Positions 1 through 6,375 are shown, counted from the stretch's first letter. The stretch is DNA of 7,917 nt from Coriobacteriaceae bacterium (GCA_004553405.1 SFLO01000026.1:1-7917); one strand, 5' to 3'. A program made the numbers and translations. Notes: generated from the sequence alone by a model not told the origin.

Positions 1-474
1 GATGAGGGCCTGACCCTTCTGGGTGCCCAGGGCACCCGCTACCCCCAGGACTACGACCCGAGCGTACTCGAGACCTTCGAGAACAAGCACCAGGGCAACG
101 ACTACTTCGTCAAGTTCAACTGCCCTGAGTTCACGAGCCTGTGCCCCATCACGGGCCAGCCGGACTTTGCCACCATCTACATCTCGTATGTGCCGGACGT
201 GCGCATGGTCGAGAGCAAGAGCCTCAAGCTCTACCTGTTCAGCTACCGCAACCACGGAGACTTCCACGAGGACTGCATGAACAAGATCATGAAGGACCTC
301 ATCGCCTTGATGGACCCCAAGTACATCGAGGTCTGGGGCAAGTTCACCCCGCGCGGCGGCATCTCGATCGACCCGTACTGCAACTACGGCAGGCCCGGCA
401 CCCGCTGGGAGGAGGTCGCCTGGACGCGCCTTGCAAACCACGACCTCTACCCGGAGACCGTGGACAACCGCTAG
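1..474 (+). CDS. queF: NADPH-dependent 7-cyano-7-deazaguanine (preQ0) reductase QueF, 5' end cut by the window
   Basis: Reduces the nitrile of preQ0 to the aminomethyl group of preQ1 with two NADPH, a cytoplasmic step of queuosine tRNA modification. The frame is open from base 1 and gives 157 residues. Compared with Bacillus subtilis QueF (about 165 residues), only around 8-10 N-terminal residues are missing. The catalytic segment [14 protein letters not shown] has the nucleophilic cysteine at residue 48 of the visible part and the acid aspartate at residue 55. The family NADPH-binding motif ESKSLKLY follows at residues 71-78, and the substrate-binding His-Glu pair of NHGDFHED is at 89-90. 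The protein ends in [12 protein letters not shown], the usual C-terminus of the short, single-domain (Bacillus-type) QueF, so it appears intact and active. It is probably the last gene of a queuosine operon lying upstream. No strong terminator follows it. Confidence 0.96.
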   Translation, partial: DEGLTLLGAQGTRYPQDYDPSVLETFENKHQGNDYFVKFNCPEFTSLCPITGQPDFATIYISYVPDVRMVESKSLKLYLFSYRNHGDFHEDCMNKIMKDLIALMDPKYIEVWGKFTPRGGISIDPYCNYGRPGTRWEEVAWTRLANHDLYPETVDNR

Positions 475-531
475 GGCATGCGCTCGCATACCCTTCGCTT
501 AGCGAACGGTTAATCCACAAAGCGCAAGATG

Positions 532-562
532 TTGGGCACAGAGCCGTTCTTTCCGATATAGT
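532..562 (+). promoter_or_regulatory. Candidate sigma-70-type promoter upstream of the 198-residue gene
   Basis: A good -10 box, TATAGT, lies at 557-562, with a possible -35 box TTGGGC at 532-537. The 19-base spacer is longer than ideal. The local sequence is clearly less GC-rich than the flanking genes, as expected for a promoter. Transcription would begin near 569 and give a leader of about 78 bases. This argues against the upstream in-frame ATG at 563, which would then lie outside the transcript. Confidence 0.42.
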
Positions 563-646
563 ATGAAGGCTTATTGTCTTCGAGAGCCCCCTTTCCCGGG
601 GTGCGCTGATGCTCGGAGCCCAGCACGCAATACGTTAGGAGTACCA

Positions 647-1243
647 ATGTCCGCACCTTCCCTCGACTACGCCGAGGTTCTCGATTACTTCATCGCCTCC
701 GACATGGCCAAGTCCAAGAAGCTTGCCGCGAAGGCTTCCAAGCAGTTCGTCGCCGAGCTGGGCAACGCGCCCCGCAACATGAGCGAGGAGCAGACCCAGG
801 CCTTCTTCCTGGAGTGGTTCCTCTTCGACTACGAGTACGAGCCCGGCATGACCCTGGCCAAGTCCTATGCGGCCAACCCCCCTGCCAGCGCCGATCCCGC
901 AAAGGTCGCGGAGCTCAAGCAGGTCGTCGACACCCAGTTCTGCGCGATCTTCTGGGTTGAGGGCGTCGCTCCGCTGCTCAACATCACCACCCTCGAGGAG
1001 GCCGAGAGCGGCCAGCGCTTTGCCGTCCACAACCCCGGCCTCGCCCATTCCGTGGTCCCCGGCGCCAAGGGCGCGCTCGGCTGCCGCATCTGCCAGATCG
1101 ACGGCGAGTGGTACCTGCCCGGCGAGCCCGTCTTCTACTTCCTCGTCGAGCCCACCCAGCAGCTCAAGGACAGCCTGCACCTCGCAGAGCTCAACCGCCC
1201 CTCCTTCACGAGTCTCATCGTGCAGCACTTCGGCCGCGCATAG
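647..1243 (+). CDS. Conserved-looking protein of unknown function, 198 residues
   Basis: I do not recognise a named family. The start at 647 is chosen because AGGAG at 637-641 sits five bases before the ATG. An in-frame ATG at 563 would add 28 unconvincing residues, lacks a ribosome binding site and overlaps the likely -10 box. The product is cytoplasmic, with no signal peptide or membrane segment. The N-terminal half is helical (residues 5-100) and contains the motif FFLEWFLFDYEYEPGMTL (53-70). The C-terminal half (about 100-170) looks beta-rich and ends with GCRICQIDGEWYLPGEPVFYF. From memory, a WFLFDY motif followed by a small beta domain occurs in some SEC-C-motif hypothetical proteins of Firmicutes, but no cysteine-rich SEC-C knuckle is visible here. 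It appears to be a single-gene transcript, bounded by a candidate promoter and a strong terminator. Confidence 0.85.
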   Translation: MSAPSLDYAEVLDYFIASDMAKSKKLAAKASKQFVAELGNAPRNMSEEQTQAFFLEWFLFDYEYEPGMTLAKSYAANPPASADPAKVAELKQVVDTQFCAIFWVEGVAPLLNITTLEEAESGQRFAVHNPGLAHSVVPGAKGALGCRICQIDGEWYLPGEPVFYFLVEPTQQLKDSLHLAELNRPSFTSLIVQHFGRA

Positions 1244-1270
1244 GCCGCCCGCACTTGACAGAGCCTCTTC

Positions 1271-1308
1271 GCGACAAGCCCGCCCCGCGCGGGCTTGTCG
1301 CAGTTTTT
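1271..1308 (+). terminator. Strong rho-independent terminator after the 198-residue gene
   Basis: A perfect 13-base-pair stem is formed by GCGACAAGCCCGC (1271-1283) and GCGGGCTTGTCGC (1289-1301), with a five-base loop. After AG comes a run of five T (1304-1308). It lies 27 bases past the stop codon at 1243 and should end that transcript. Confidence 0.92.
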
Positions 1309-1378
1309 CGGCCGGGTTAAGCCTGTGTGTCGTGCAGGTGTCGAGACGATGGTTTTTCACCCCAGGCTCCTGGCGAGA

Positions 1379-1387
1379 TGGTAGGCT
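1379..1387 (+). promoter_or_regulatory. Weak candidate extended -10 promoter for the YtxH-family gene
   Basis: TGGTAGGCT at 1379-1387 fits the extended -10 pattern TGnTAnnnT. No recognisable -35 box lies 16-18 bases upstream. Since a strong terminator precedes this gene, a promoter somewhere in 1309-1425 is expected. This is the best candidate I see, but it is a short match in a GC-rich background. Confidence 0.25.
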
Positions 1388-1425
1388 GAAAACGGCATGG
1401 TACACACACTGGAAAGGTGGTCGTC

Positions 1426-1929
1426 ATGGGCAAGTTCAGGTTCATCCTCGGCGCGGCAGCGGGTGCCGCAGCCGCTCTCCTCTTCGCTCCCCGCTCTGGC
1501 AAGGAGACCCGCCGCCTGCTTGCCGAAAAGGTCGAGGACGCCGCAGACGCGGCTCCGGAGCCCATCCGCTCTGTGGCCGAGCCGGTGATCGACGCCGCGA
1601 GCTCCGCATACGGCAAGGCGTCTGCCAAGGCGGCGGAAGGCTCGCCGGCGGCAGAGGACATCAAGGCCAAGATCGCCGAGGCCCGCGACGCCCTGGCAGA
1701 GCAGATCACGCGCAACCACGTCGCCACCACCACCGTCGAGGCAGATGTGACGGACGTCCCCTCGGCAGAGCCCGAGCTCGACGACATCATCGAGGACGCT
1801 GCCCAGGCCGCGGTCGATTCTGCCGCAGCGGTCGCAAGCGCTGTCGAAGATGCGATCGACGCTGTCGAAGACGCCGTCGAGGAGCCTGCAGAGGAGCAGG
1901 CCGCGCAGACCGTCAACTGGTACAAGTAG
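1426..1929 (+). CDS. YtxH-family small membrane-associated protein with long acidic, alanine-rich tail
   Basis: The N-terminus reads MGKFRFILGAAAGAAAALLF followed by APRSGKETR (residues 1-29). This is the hallmark of the YtxH domain: a short Gly/Ala-rich hydrophobic segment (about 5-20) ending in an AP-S/T-GKETR motif. YtxH proteins are small, often stress-linked and probably membrane-associated; no enzymatic role is established. Beyond the domain, residues 30-100 form a charged, alanine-rich helical region. Residues 105-160 are strongly acidic, with repeated Glu-Asp-Ala stretches, and the protein ends QTVNWYK. The ATG at 1426 is preferred over an in-frame GTG at 1417 because GGAAAGG (1411-1417) is eight bases upstream of it and overlaps the GTG. 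At 167 residues it is longer than many YtxH proteins because of the tail. Terminators lie on both sides, so it may be a single-gene unit or be followed by partial read-through into the PRC-barrel gene. Confidence 0.88.
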   Translation: MGKFRFILGAAAGAAAALLFAPRSGKETRRLLAEKVEDAADAAPEPIRSVAEPVIDAASSAYGKASAKAAEGSPAAEDIKAKIAEARDALAEQITRNHVATTTVEADVTDVPSAEPELDDIIEDAAQAAVDSAAAVASAVEDAIDAVEDAVEEPAEEQAAQTVNWYK

Positions 1930-1962
1930 CGCCCGCAAGCCGGCGCGCAGCAGGGCACGAGC

Positions 1963-1994
1963 ACGGGGACGCACGCGGGGCGTCCCCGTCTTTT
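1963..1994 (+). terminator. Rho-independent terminator between the YtxH and PRC-barrel genes
   Basis: A perfect 10-base-pair stem is formed by ACGGGGACGC (1963-1972) and GCGTCCCCGT (1980-1989), with a seven-base loop. It is followed by C and four T (1990-1994). The T run is short, so termination may be partial. It lies 33 bases after the YtxH stop codon and 34 bases before the next ATG. Confidence 0.78.
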
Positions 1995-2017
1995 CGGGTG
2001 CGCCAGCGCACAACCCC

Positions 2018-2024
2018 AAGGAGG
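2018..2024 (+). promoter_or_regulatory. Full-consensus Shine-Dalgarno sequence of the PRC-barrel gene
   Basis: AAGGAGG at 2018-2024 matches the anti-Shine-Dalgarno end of 16S rRNA perfectly and sits four bases before the ATG at 2029. It fixes that start. It also suggests high translation of the PRC-barrel protein, and hence of the coupled rnr gene. Confidence 0.8.
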
Positions 2025-2028
2025 AGCG

Positions 2029-3033
2029 ATGCTCGAAACCAAGAATCTCCACAAGCTCAAGGTCTTCGTGAGCACGAAGAAGGGCCGCGTGAAGAAGTAC
2101 GGCAAGGTGCACTGCCTCGTCTTCCATCCCAGCAAGCCCAAGGCGGTGGGCCTCATGGTCAAACGCCCGGACGCCGCGATGATGGTGCAGCGCAAGGACC
2201 GCTTCGTGTCTCTCGACAAGGTGGGCTTCACCGAAGACGGCGACATCCTCGTCGAGCTCGACGACCGCAGCGCGTGGGACAGGGACGCCGCCAAGGCGCT
2301 CGGCGTCGACCTCGACCTGTGCATCATCTGGGACGGCATGGCGGTGCGCAATCTCCAGGGTGAGGAGCTGGGCATCATCTCCAACATCGTCATCGGCGAC
2401 GACCTGCGCATCAAGTCGATCGATGTTTCGTCCGGCGACGTCAACCGCCTGATATTGGGCTCTGCAGACATCGCCCTCGACCGCCTGCGCGGCTATGACC
2501 CGCAGCTCCAGGCAATCGTCGCCGACGTCGAGAAGGGAGATGTGGTGGCCGGCGGCGGTGTGGCCGCAAAGGCCGGCGAGGCCTGGGCCAAGGGCACCCA
2601 CAAGCTCTCGCAGGGCCAGGAGGCCGTGAGCTCGAAGGCCGCGGAGAACATCGAGGAAACCGCCTTTGCGGCCGGCGAGGCGATCGGCGCGATCAAGGAG
2701 AAGGCATCTGCCAAGGCAGAGGAGCTCCAGCTGAGGGAGAAGGGCTCAGAGCTGGGCTCGAAGGCCGGCGAGGCCATCAACACCGGCGCCTACAAGCTGG
2801 GCCAGGCCATAGGCTCACTCAAGGCGAAGGGGGAGGCCTCCTCCAGCGCAGCCTCGGCAAAGGACGAGCCCGCCCCCAAGCCCCAGGCGGCCCAAGAGCC
2901 CGTGCGAGCCGCTGCCGAGGAAGAGGACGACTCCGTGCTCGACAGTGCGGCAGCCGCCCTGGGCAGCCAGCTCCGCAAGACCAGGGGCATGTTCAGCGCC
3001 TTCAAAGAAGAGTTCGACAAGGCCTCGAGGTAA
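2029..3033 (+). CDS. PRC-barrel domain protein with repetitive helical tail, coupled to rnr
   Basis: The protein has 334 residues. The first ~160 form two consecutive PRC-barrel-like units: about 8-80 (LHKLKVFVSTKKGRVKKYGK through GDILVEL) and about 95-160 (MAVRNLQGEELGIISNIVIG, with the typical G-x-x-x-G-x-I-x-x-hydrophobic pattern). PRC-barrels are small beta domains found in photosynthetic reaction-centre H subunits, in RimM (16S rRNA maturation) and in many uncharacterised stress proteins. They act as binding modules. Residues 175-270 are a lysine/glutamate/alanine-rich helical tail with internal repeats. A Pro/Ala/Glu linker (277-302) and a final amphipathic segment (GMFSAFKEEFDKASR) follow. 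There is no signal peptide or clear membrane helix. The stop codon overlaps the rnr start as TAATG, so the two are co-transcribed and probably coupled. The exact function is unknown; a scaffold or adaptor role is inference. Confidence 0.88.
   Translation: MLETKNLHKLKVFVSTKKGRVKKYGKVHCLVFHPSKPKAVGLMVKRPDAAMMVQRKDRFVSLDKVGFTEDGDILVELDDRSAWDRDAAKALGVDLDLCIIWDGMAVRNLQGEELGIISNIVIGDDLRIKSIDVSSGDVNRLILGSADIALDRLRGYDPQLQAIVADVEKGDVVAGGGVAAKAGEAWAKGTHKLSQGQEAVSSKAAENIEETAFAAGEAIGAIKEKASAKAEELQLREKGSELGSKAGEAINTGAYKLGQAIGSLKAKGEASSSAASAKDEPAPKPQAAQEPVRAAAEEEDDSVLDSAAAALGSQLRKTRGMFSAFKEEFDKASR
2569..2775 (+). repeat. Internal repeat in the PRC-barrel gene encoding KAGEA...KL-Q helical units
   Basis: The 15-base sequence AAGGCCGGCGAGGCC occurs exactly at 2569-2583 and again at 2761-2775, with a shortened version (GGCCGGCGAGGC) between them near 2670. 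At protein level this gives AKAGEAWAKGTHKLSQG (residues 180-196) and SKAGEAINTGAYKLGQA (244-260), plus the partial unit AAGEAIGAIKEKASAKA (214-230). The spacing of about 32 and 64 residues fits a duplicated helical unit. Confidence 0.7.
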
Positions 3034-4982
3034 TGGCGCGCCACGGCAAGGCCCGCCGCGGCGGCAAGGGGCGCGGGCACTCCAGCCGCCTGCAGGGCAA
3101 CTGTCCCCTGGGCGTGATCGACATCGCGCGCGAGGGCTACGGCTTTGTCGAGACCCAGGAGGGAACCTTCTACATCCCCGCCAACCGCACCGGCGGCGCC
3201 ATGAACGGAGACACGGTGGAGGTCCGCCCGCGCCCTGCCCAGCGCGGCGCCGGCATGCGCCGGGAGGCGGTGGTGGTGCGCGTGCACAAGCGCGCGCTCG
3301 AGTACGTCGTGGGCGTGCTCAGGGTGTGCGACCCCCTTGCGGCGGTCGTCCCGCAGGACCCCCGCGTCCAGCACGACATCTTCGTCGACATGCGCCAGGC
3401 GCCTGCCGCCAAGGACGGCGACATGGTGCTCGCGCGCATCACGGGCTATCCCACTCGAGGCTGCGCTGCCACCGGCTACATCGTCGAGGTGCTCGGCGAC
3501 AGCAACCGGCCGGGCATCGACGTCGACGTCATCGTCCACGACCACGGGCTGAGCACGGAGTTCTCTGCCCAGGCGCTGCAGCGGGCCCGCGCGCTGGAGG
3601 CAGACATCGAGGGCGCGCTCGAGGACCCCCTGTGCCACGACCTGCGCGGGCGCGTCACCTTCACGATCGACCCCGCAGACGCGCGCGACTTCGACGACGC
3701 CATCAGCATCGAGAGCATCGGGGGCTACACGCGCCTGGGCGTGCACATCGCCGACGTCTCGAGCTACGTCGCCTTCGACGACAGCATCGACATCTGCGCG
3801 CGCGACCGCGCCACCAGCGTCTACCTGGTCGACCGCGTCATCCCCATGCTCCCCGAGGAACTGAGCTGCGACATCTGCAGCCTGCGTCCGGGGGTGGACA
3901 GGCGCGCCCTCACCTGCGACATGCACTTCGACGAGGAGGGCGTGCTGCGCCGCTACCAGATCTTTCCCAGCGTCATACGCAGCCGCCGCCGCTTCACCTA
4001 CGCCCAAGCGCAGGAGCTCCTCGACCAGCTGGAGCAGGGTGCGAGCCCCTCGTCGCTTGCAGAGCCCCTCGCCCCGCGGCTGCTGGAGCTGCACCGCCTG
4101 GCAGAGAAGCTGCTCGCGCGCAGGGAGGAGCGCGGCTCGCTCGACTTCGACGCACCGGAGGCCAAGCCCGTGCTCGACGAGGACGGCATGCCGACGCGCA
4201 TCGACCTGCGGGTGAAGAACGACGCCACCTCGATGATCGAGGAGGCGATGATCGCGGCCAACGAGTGCGTGGCCTCGCACCTGCACCGCAAGAAGCTGCC
4301 CTGCGTCTACCGCATCCACGAGAGCCCCCGCCCCAAGTCGCTCGAGGCGCTGCTGCCCGTGCTCAAGGAGCTGGGCTACGGCACCACCGGCCTTGCCGCG
4401 GGCGAGCCGGCTGCCTACCAGCGCCTGCTAGACGAGGCCCGCCGGCGCCCGGAGGCCGCCCTCGTGGACAGCATGGTGCTGCGCAGCATGGAGCGGGCGC
4501 GCTACAGCGTGCAGCCGCAGCCGCACTTCGGGCTGGCGAGCAGCTGCTACTGCCACTTCACCAGCCCCATCCGCCGCTATCCCGACCTCATGGTCCACCG
4601 CCTGCTCAAGGACCCCTGCTCGATGGAGGGGCAGCTGGAGTGGCTGGCCGGGCACGCGAGCAAGATGGAGCGCGTCGCCGAGGAGGCCGAGCGCGACAGC
4701 GTCAACCTCAAGATCTGCCAGTACATGGCCGCTCACCTGGGGGAGAGCTTCGAGGCCACGATTTGCGCGGTGCACCAGTACGGCTTCTTTGTGAGGCTCG
4801 ACAACACGGCGGAGGGCTTCGTGCGCATCGACCCGGTGAGGCACGAGTACTGCCAGTTCGACCCCAAGCTGCAGACGCTGATGGGGGAGGAGACCGGGCG
4901 CACCTACCGCCTGGGGCAGCGCGTGAGGGTACGCCTGGCGCACGTCGACCCGCGTGACCAGAGCATGGACTTCGAGCTCTAG
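3033..4982 (+). CDS. rnr: Ribonuclease R (RNB-family 3'-5' exoribonuclease), compact form
   Basis: Processive hydrolytic 3'-5' exoribonuclease that degrades structured RNA, rRNA fragments and tagged mRNA in the cytoplasm. The 649 residues show the RNase R order. A short basic N-terminus (1-21) is followed by cold-shock domain 1 (about 24-66, with REGYGFVE) and cold-shock domain 2 (about 75-160). The RNB catalytic domain spans about 200-540 and the S1 domain about 570-645 (ATICAVHQYGFFVRLDNTAE). All four metal-binding aspartates are present in TIDPADARDFDDA (Asp213, 219, 221, 222). The catalytic arginine motif SPIRRYPDLMVHR lies at 511-523, and RGSLDFDAPEA at 367-377 is a usual RNB signature. 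The protein is shorter than E. coli RNase R (813 residues): it has no N-terminal helix-turn-helix extension and stops right after S1 without a lysine-rich tail. The ATG overlaps the previous stop (TAATG) with only a poor ribosome binding site, implying translational coupling. Confidence 0.96.
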   Translation: MARHGKARRGGKGRGHSSRLQGNCPLGVIDIAREGYGFVETQEGTFYIPANRTGGAMNGDTVEVRPRPAQRGAGMRREAVVVRVHKRALEYVVGVLRVCDPLAAVVPQDPRVQHDIFVDMRQAPAAKDGDMVLARITGYPTRGCAATGYIVEVLGDSNRPGIDVDVIVHDHGLSTEFSAQALQRARALEADIEGALEDPLCHDLRGRVTFTIDPADARDFDDAISIESIGGYTRLGVHIADVSSYVAFDDSIDICARDRATSVYLVDRVIPMLPEELSCDICSLRPGVDRRALTCDMHFDEEGVLRRYQIFPSVIRSRRRFTYAQAQELLDQLEQGASPSSLAEPLAPRLLELHRLAEKLLARREERGSLDFDAPEAKPVLDEDGMPTRIDLRVKNDATSMIEEAMIAANECVASHLHRKKLPCVYRIHESPRPKSLEALLPVLKELGYGTTGLAAGEPAAYQRLLDEARRRPEAALVDSMVLRSMERARYSVQPQPHFGLASSCYCHFTSPIRRYPDLMVHRLLKDPCSMEGQLEWLAGHASKMERVAEEAERDSVNLKICQYMAAHLGESFEATICAVHQYGFFVRLDNTAEGFVRIDPVRHEYCQFDPKLQTLMGEETGRTYRLGQRVRVRLAHVDPRDQSMDFEL

Positions 4983-5021
4983 GGGGGCGCCTCTTTGCGC
5001 ATGTTGTGGAGGGATGCCCCC
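4983..5021 (+). other. Potential RNA hairpin just after rnr
   Basis: GGGGGC (4983-4988) can pair with GCCCCC (5016-5021), and inside it CCTC (4990-4993) with GAGG (5009-5012). No T run follows, so it is not a canonical intrinsic terminator. It might protect the 3' end of the rnr mRNA or form part of a longer leader if transcription continues into the glycosyltransferase gene. This is a manual fold without an energy calculation. Confidence 0.3.
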
Positions 5022-5035
5022 TGCGCGCGCTGTGG

Positions 5036-5044
5036 TGCTACCCT
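5036..5044 (+). promoter_or_regulatory. Weak candidate extended -10 promoter for the glycosyltransferase gene
   Basis: TGCTACCCT at 5036-5044 fits TGnTAnnnT, an extended -10 element. I see no convincing -35 box. The predicted leader would be about 42 bases and includes an A-rich stretch (about 5060-5076), unusual in this GC-rich region. The gene could instead be read through from rnr, since no clear terminator separates them. Confidence 0.28.
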
Positions 5045-5092
5045 AGTGGGCGCTACACAGAACGAGAAACGAGAAAGGGAAGCTCCCACAGC

Positions 5093-6343
5093 ATGAACTT
5101 GAACCCCGTCATCGTCATTCCCACCTACTGGTGCGGGCGCCGCGGAGCAGGCAGCTCTGCAGGCGGCCCCGTGTACGATTACGTCACCCCCATCGACCAG
5201 CCCGGCAACCTCGCCCGCTGCCTCGACTCCCTGCAGCGCGTCACCGGCCTGGGGAGGGTCATCGTCTTGGTCGCCGCCGAGCCCGGCACCGAGAACCAGG
5301 CGGCCGAGAAGGTGAGGGAGATCCTGGGCCGCTACCCCCACATGGAGCTCGCCATGGTCGCGGCCCCCGAGCAGCGCCACATCCACCGCCGCATGGAGCA
5401 GATCGGCCTGGGCGCCCTAGCCAGCTGCGCCAGCCTGGCGGGCTACGGCGCCGTGAAGAACCTCGGCATCCTTGCCGCCTCGATCTTCGGCCACGACACC
5501 GTCGTGTTCCTCGACGACGACGTCATCGTCGACCGTCCCGACTTCCTCGAGCGCGCTCTCTACGGCATCGGCGCTCAGACTCCTTCCGGCGGGCTCGTCA
5601 CCGCCAAGACCGGCTACTTCTATGACGCCCAGGGCAAGCGCTTGGCCCAGCCCGAGAAGCGCTGGTACCGCAAGCCCTGGAGCAAGGTCCGCGAGTTCAA
5701 CGCCTACCTCGGCCCCGCCCTCGAGGGCCCGCGCCTCTCGCGCGCCAACACCGCCGCGGCGAGCTGCATGGTGCTCCACGCAGAGACCTTCGGCAGCGTG
5801 AGCTTCGACCCCTGGATCACCAAGGGCGAGGACCTCGACTACGTCATCAGCTGCCGCATGTACCACCAAGACATCTGGCTGGACAACAAGCTCGGCGTGC
5901 AGCGCATGCCCCGCGAGCGCATGGAGACGCCCGCCCACTTCCAGCAAGACGTGGTGCGCTGGTTCTACCAGAGCAGGAAGGTCGAGTTCGCCAAGGCTCA
6001 GATCGACCTCATGCGCGTGGAGCCCCACACCATGGAGCCCTACCCCGGCAAGTGGCTCACCCACAAGGTTGACCGCCAGGCCCTTGCCACCGCCCTGGCC
6101 AGCGCCGTGGGCGCCCCGGAGCACAGCGAGTACCTGGGCATCGCCTTCGGCGGGCGCAAGGAGGCCTCCGAGTACGCCCGCGACAACTGCAGCCGCTACT
6201 TCGAGTTCCAGCGCCAGTGGCCTGCCCTCGTGCGTGGGCTGTGGAACTGCACGCCGCTGGCAACCCAGCTTTCCGGTGCGCGCTACGTGCAGGGCAACAG
6301 CGCGTCCTTCACAGGGCGCTTCAGCGCCGTATCAACAGATTAG
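5093..6343 (+). CDS. GT-A-fold (family 2-like) glycosyltransferase, substrate unknown
   Basis: The 416-residue protein starts with a typical first beta strand, NPVIVIPTYW (4-13). A DxD-type metal and nucleotide-sugar motif follows in VVFLDDDVIVDRPDFLERAL (137-156, DDD at 141-143). The segment FDPWITKGEDLDYVISCRM (238-256) carries the acidic ED/D residues expected for the acceptor/catalytic site (Glu246, Asp247, Asp249). These are hallmarks of an inverting family-2-like enzyme. There are no membrane helices or signal peptide, so it should act in the cytoplasm or at the inner membrane face. Between the first strand and PGNLARCLDSLQ there is an extra Gly-rich loop (about 14-37). The last ~110 residues match nothing I recognise. 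The ATG at 5093 is chosen because the upstream GTG at 5006 would add 29 unrelated residues ahead of the first strand. The ribosome binding site is weak (AAAGGGA near 5074-5080, about 12 bases away). No sugar-pathway genes are adjacent, so the product cannot be inferred. Confidence 0.82.
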   Translation: MNLNPVIVIPTYWCGRRGAGSSAGGPVYDYVTPIDQPGNLARCLDSLQRVTGLGRVIVLVAAEPGTENQAAEKVREILGRYPHMELAMVAAPEQRHIHRRMEQIGLGALASCASLAGYGAVKNLGILAASIFGHDTVVFLDDDVIVDRPDFLERALYGIGAQTPSGGLVTAKTGYFYDAQGKRLAQPEKRWYRKPWSKVREFNAYLGPALEGPRLSRANTAAASCMVLHAETFGSVSFDPWITKGEDLDYVISCRMYHQDIWLDNKLGVQRMPRERMETPAHFQQDVVRWFYQSRKVEFAKAQIDLMRVEPHTMEPYPGKWLTHKVDRQALATALASAVGAPEHSEYLGIAFGGRKEASEYARDNCSRYFEFQRQWPALVRGLWNCTPLATQLSGARYVQGNSASFTGRFSAVSTD

Positions 6344-6375
6344 CCCCCGTCTGGCCCGCCGGGCCGCAGAGGCAT

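Noticed and set aside
490..510. Small hairpin after queF (TTCGC/GCGAA at 494-506, extended by ACC/GGT)
   Set aside because: The stem has a C-C mismatch and a three-base loop, and no T run follows. It is too weak to call a terminator.
586..604. CCCC/GGGG hairpin in the leader of the 198-residue gene
   Set aside because: It has only four contiguous G-C pairs plus two more across a bulge and matches no riboswitch class I recognise. It could be chance in this sequence.
563..646. Upstream ATG extending the 198-residue protein by 28 residues
   Set aside because: It has no ribosome binding site and overlaps the likely -10 box; the ATG at 647 has AGGAG at ideal spacing.
1255..1260. Perfect -35 hexamer TTGACA
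   Set aside because: The position 16-18 bases downstream falls in the GC-only terminator stem, with no -10 box, so it is most likely a chance match.
867..2363. + strand open frame of about 498 codons in an alternative frame
   Set aside because: It runs through three genes and two terminators and is Arg/Ser/Ala/Pro-rich, typical of an off-frame reading of GC-rich DNA.
1357..2601. Minus-strand open frame of about 414 codons across the YtxH and PRC-barrel genes
   Set aside because: It crosses two convincing + strand genes and the terminator between them, and shows no family motifs.
2790..4319. Long open frame on the minus strand (about 509 codons) opposite the PRC-barrel and rnr genes
   Set aside because: It is a GC-bias shadow: it spans parts of two well-supported + strand genes and reads as Val/Ala/His/Arg/Asp-rich sequence without domains.
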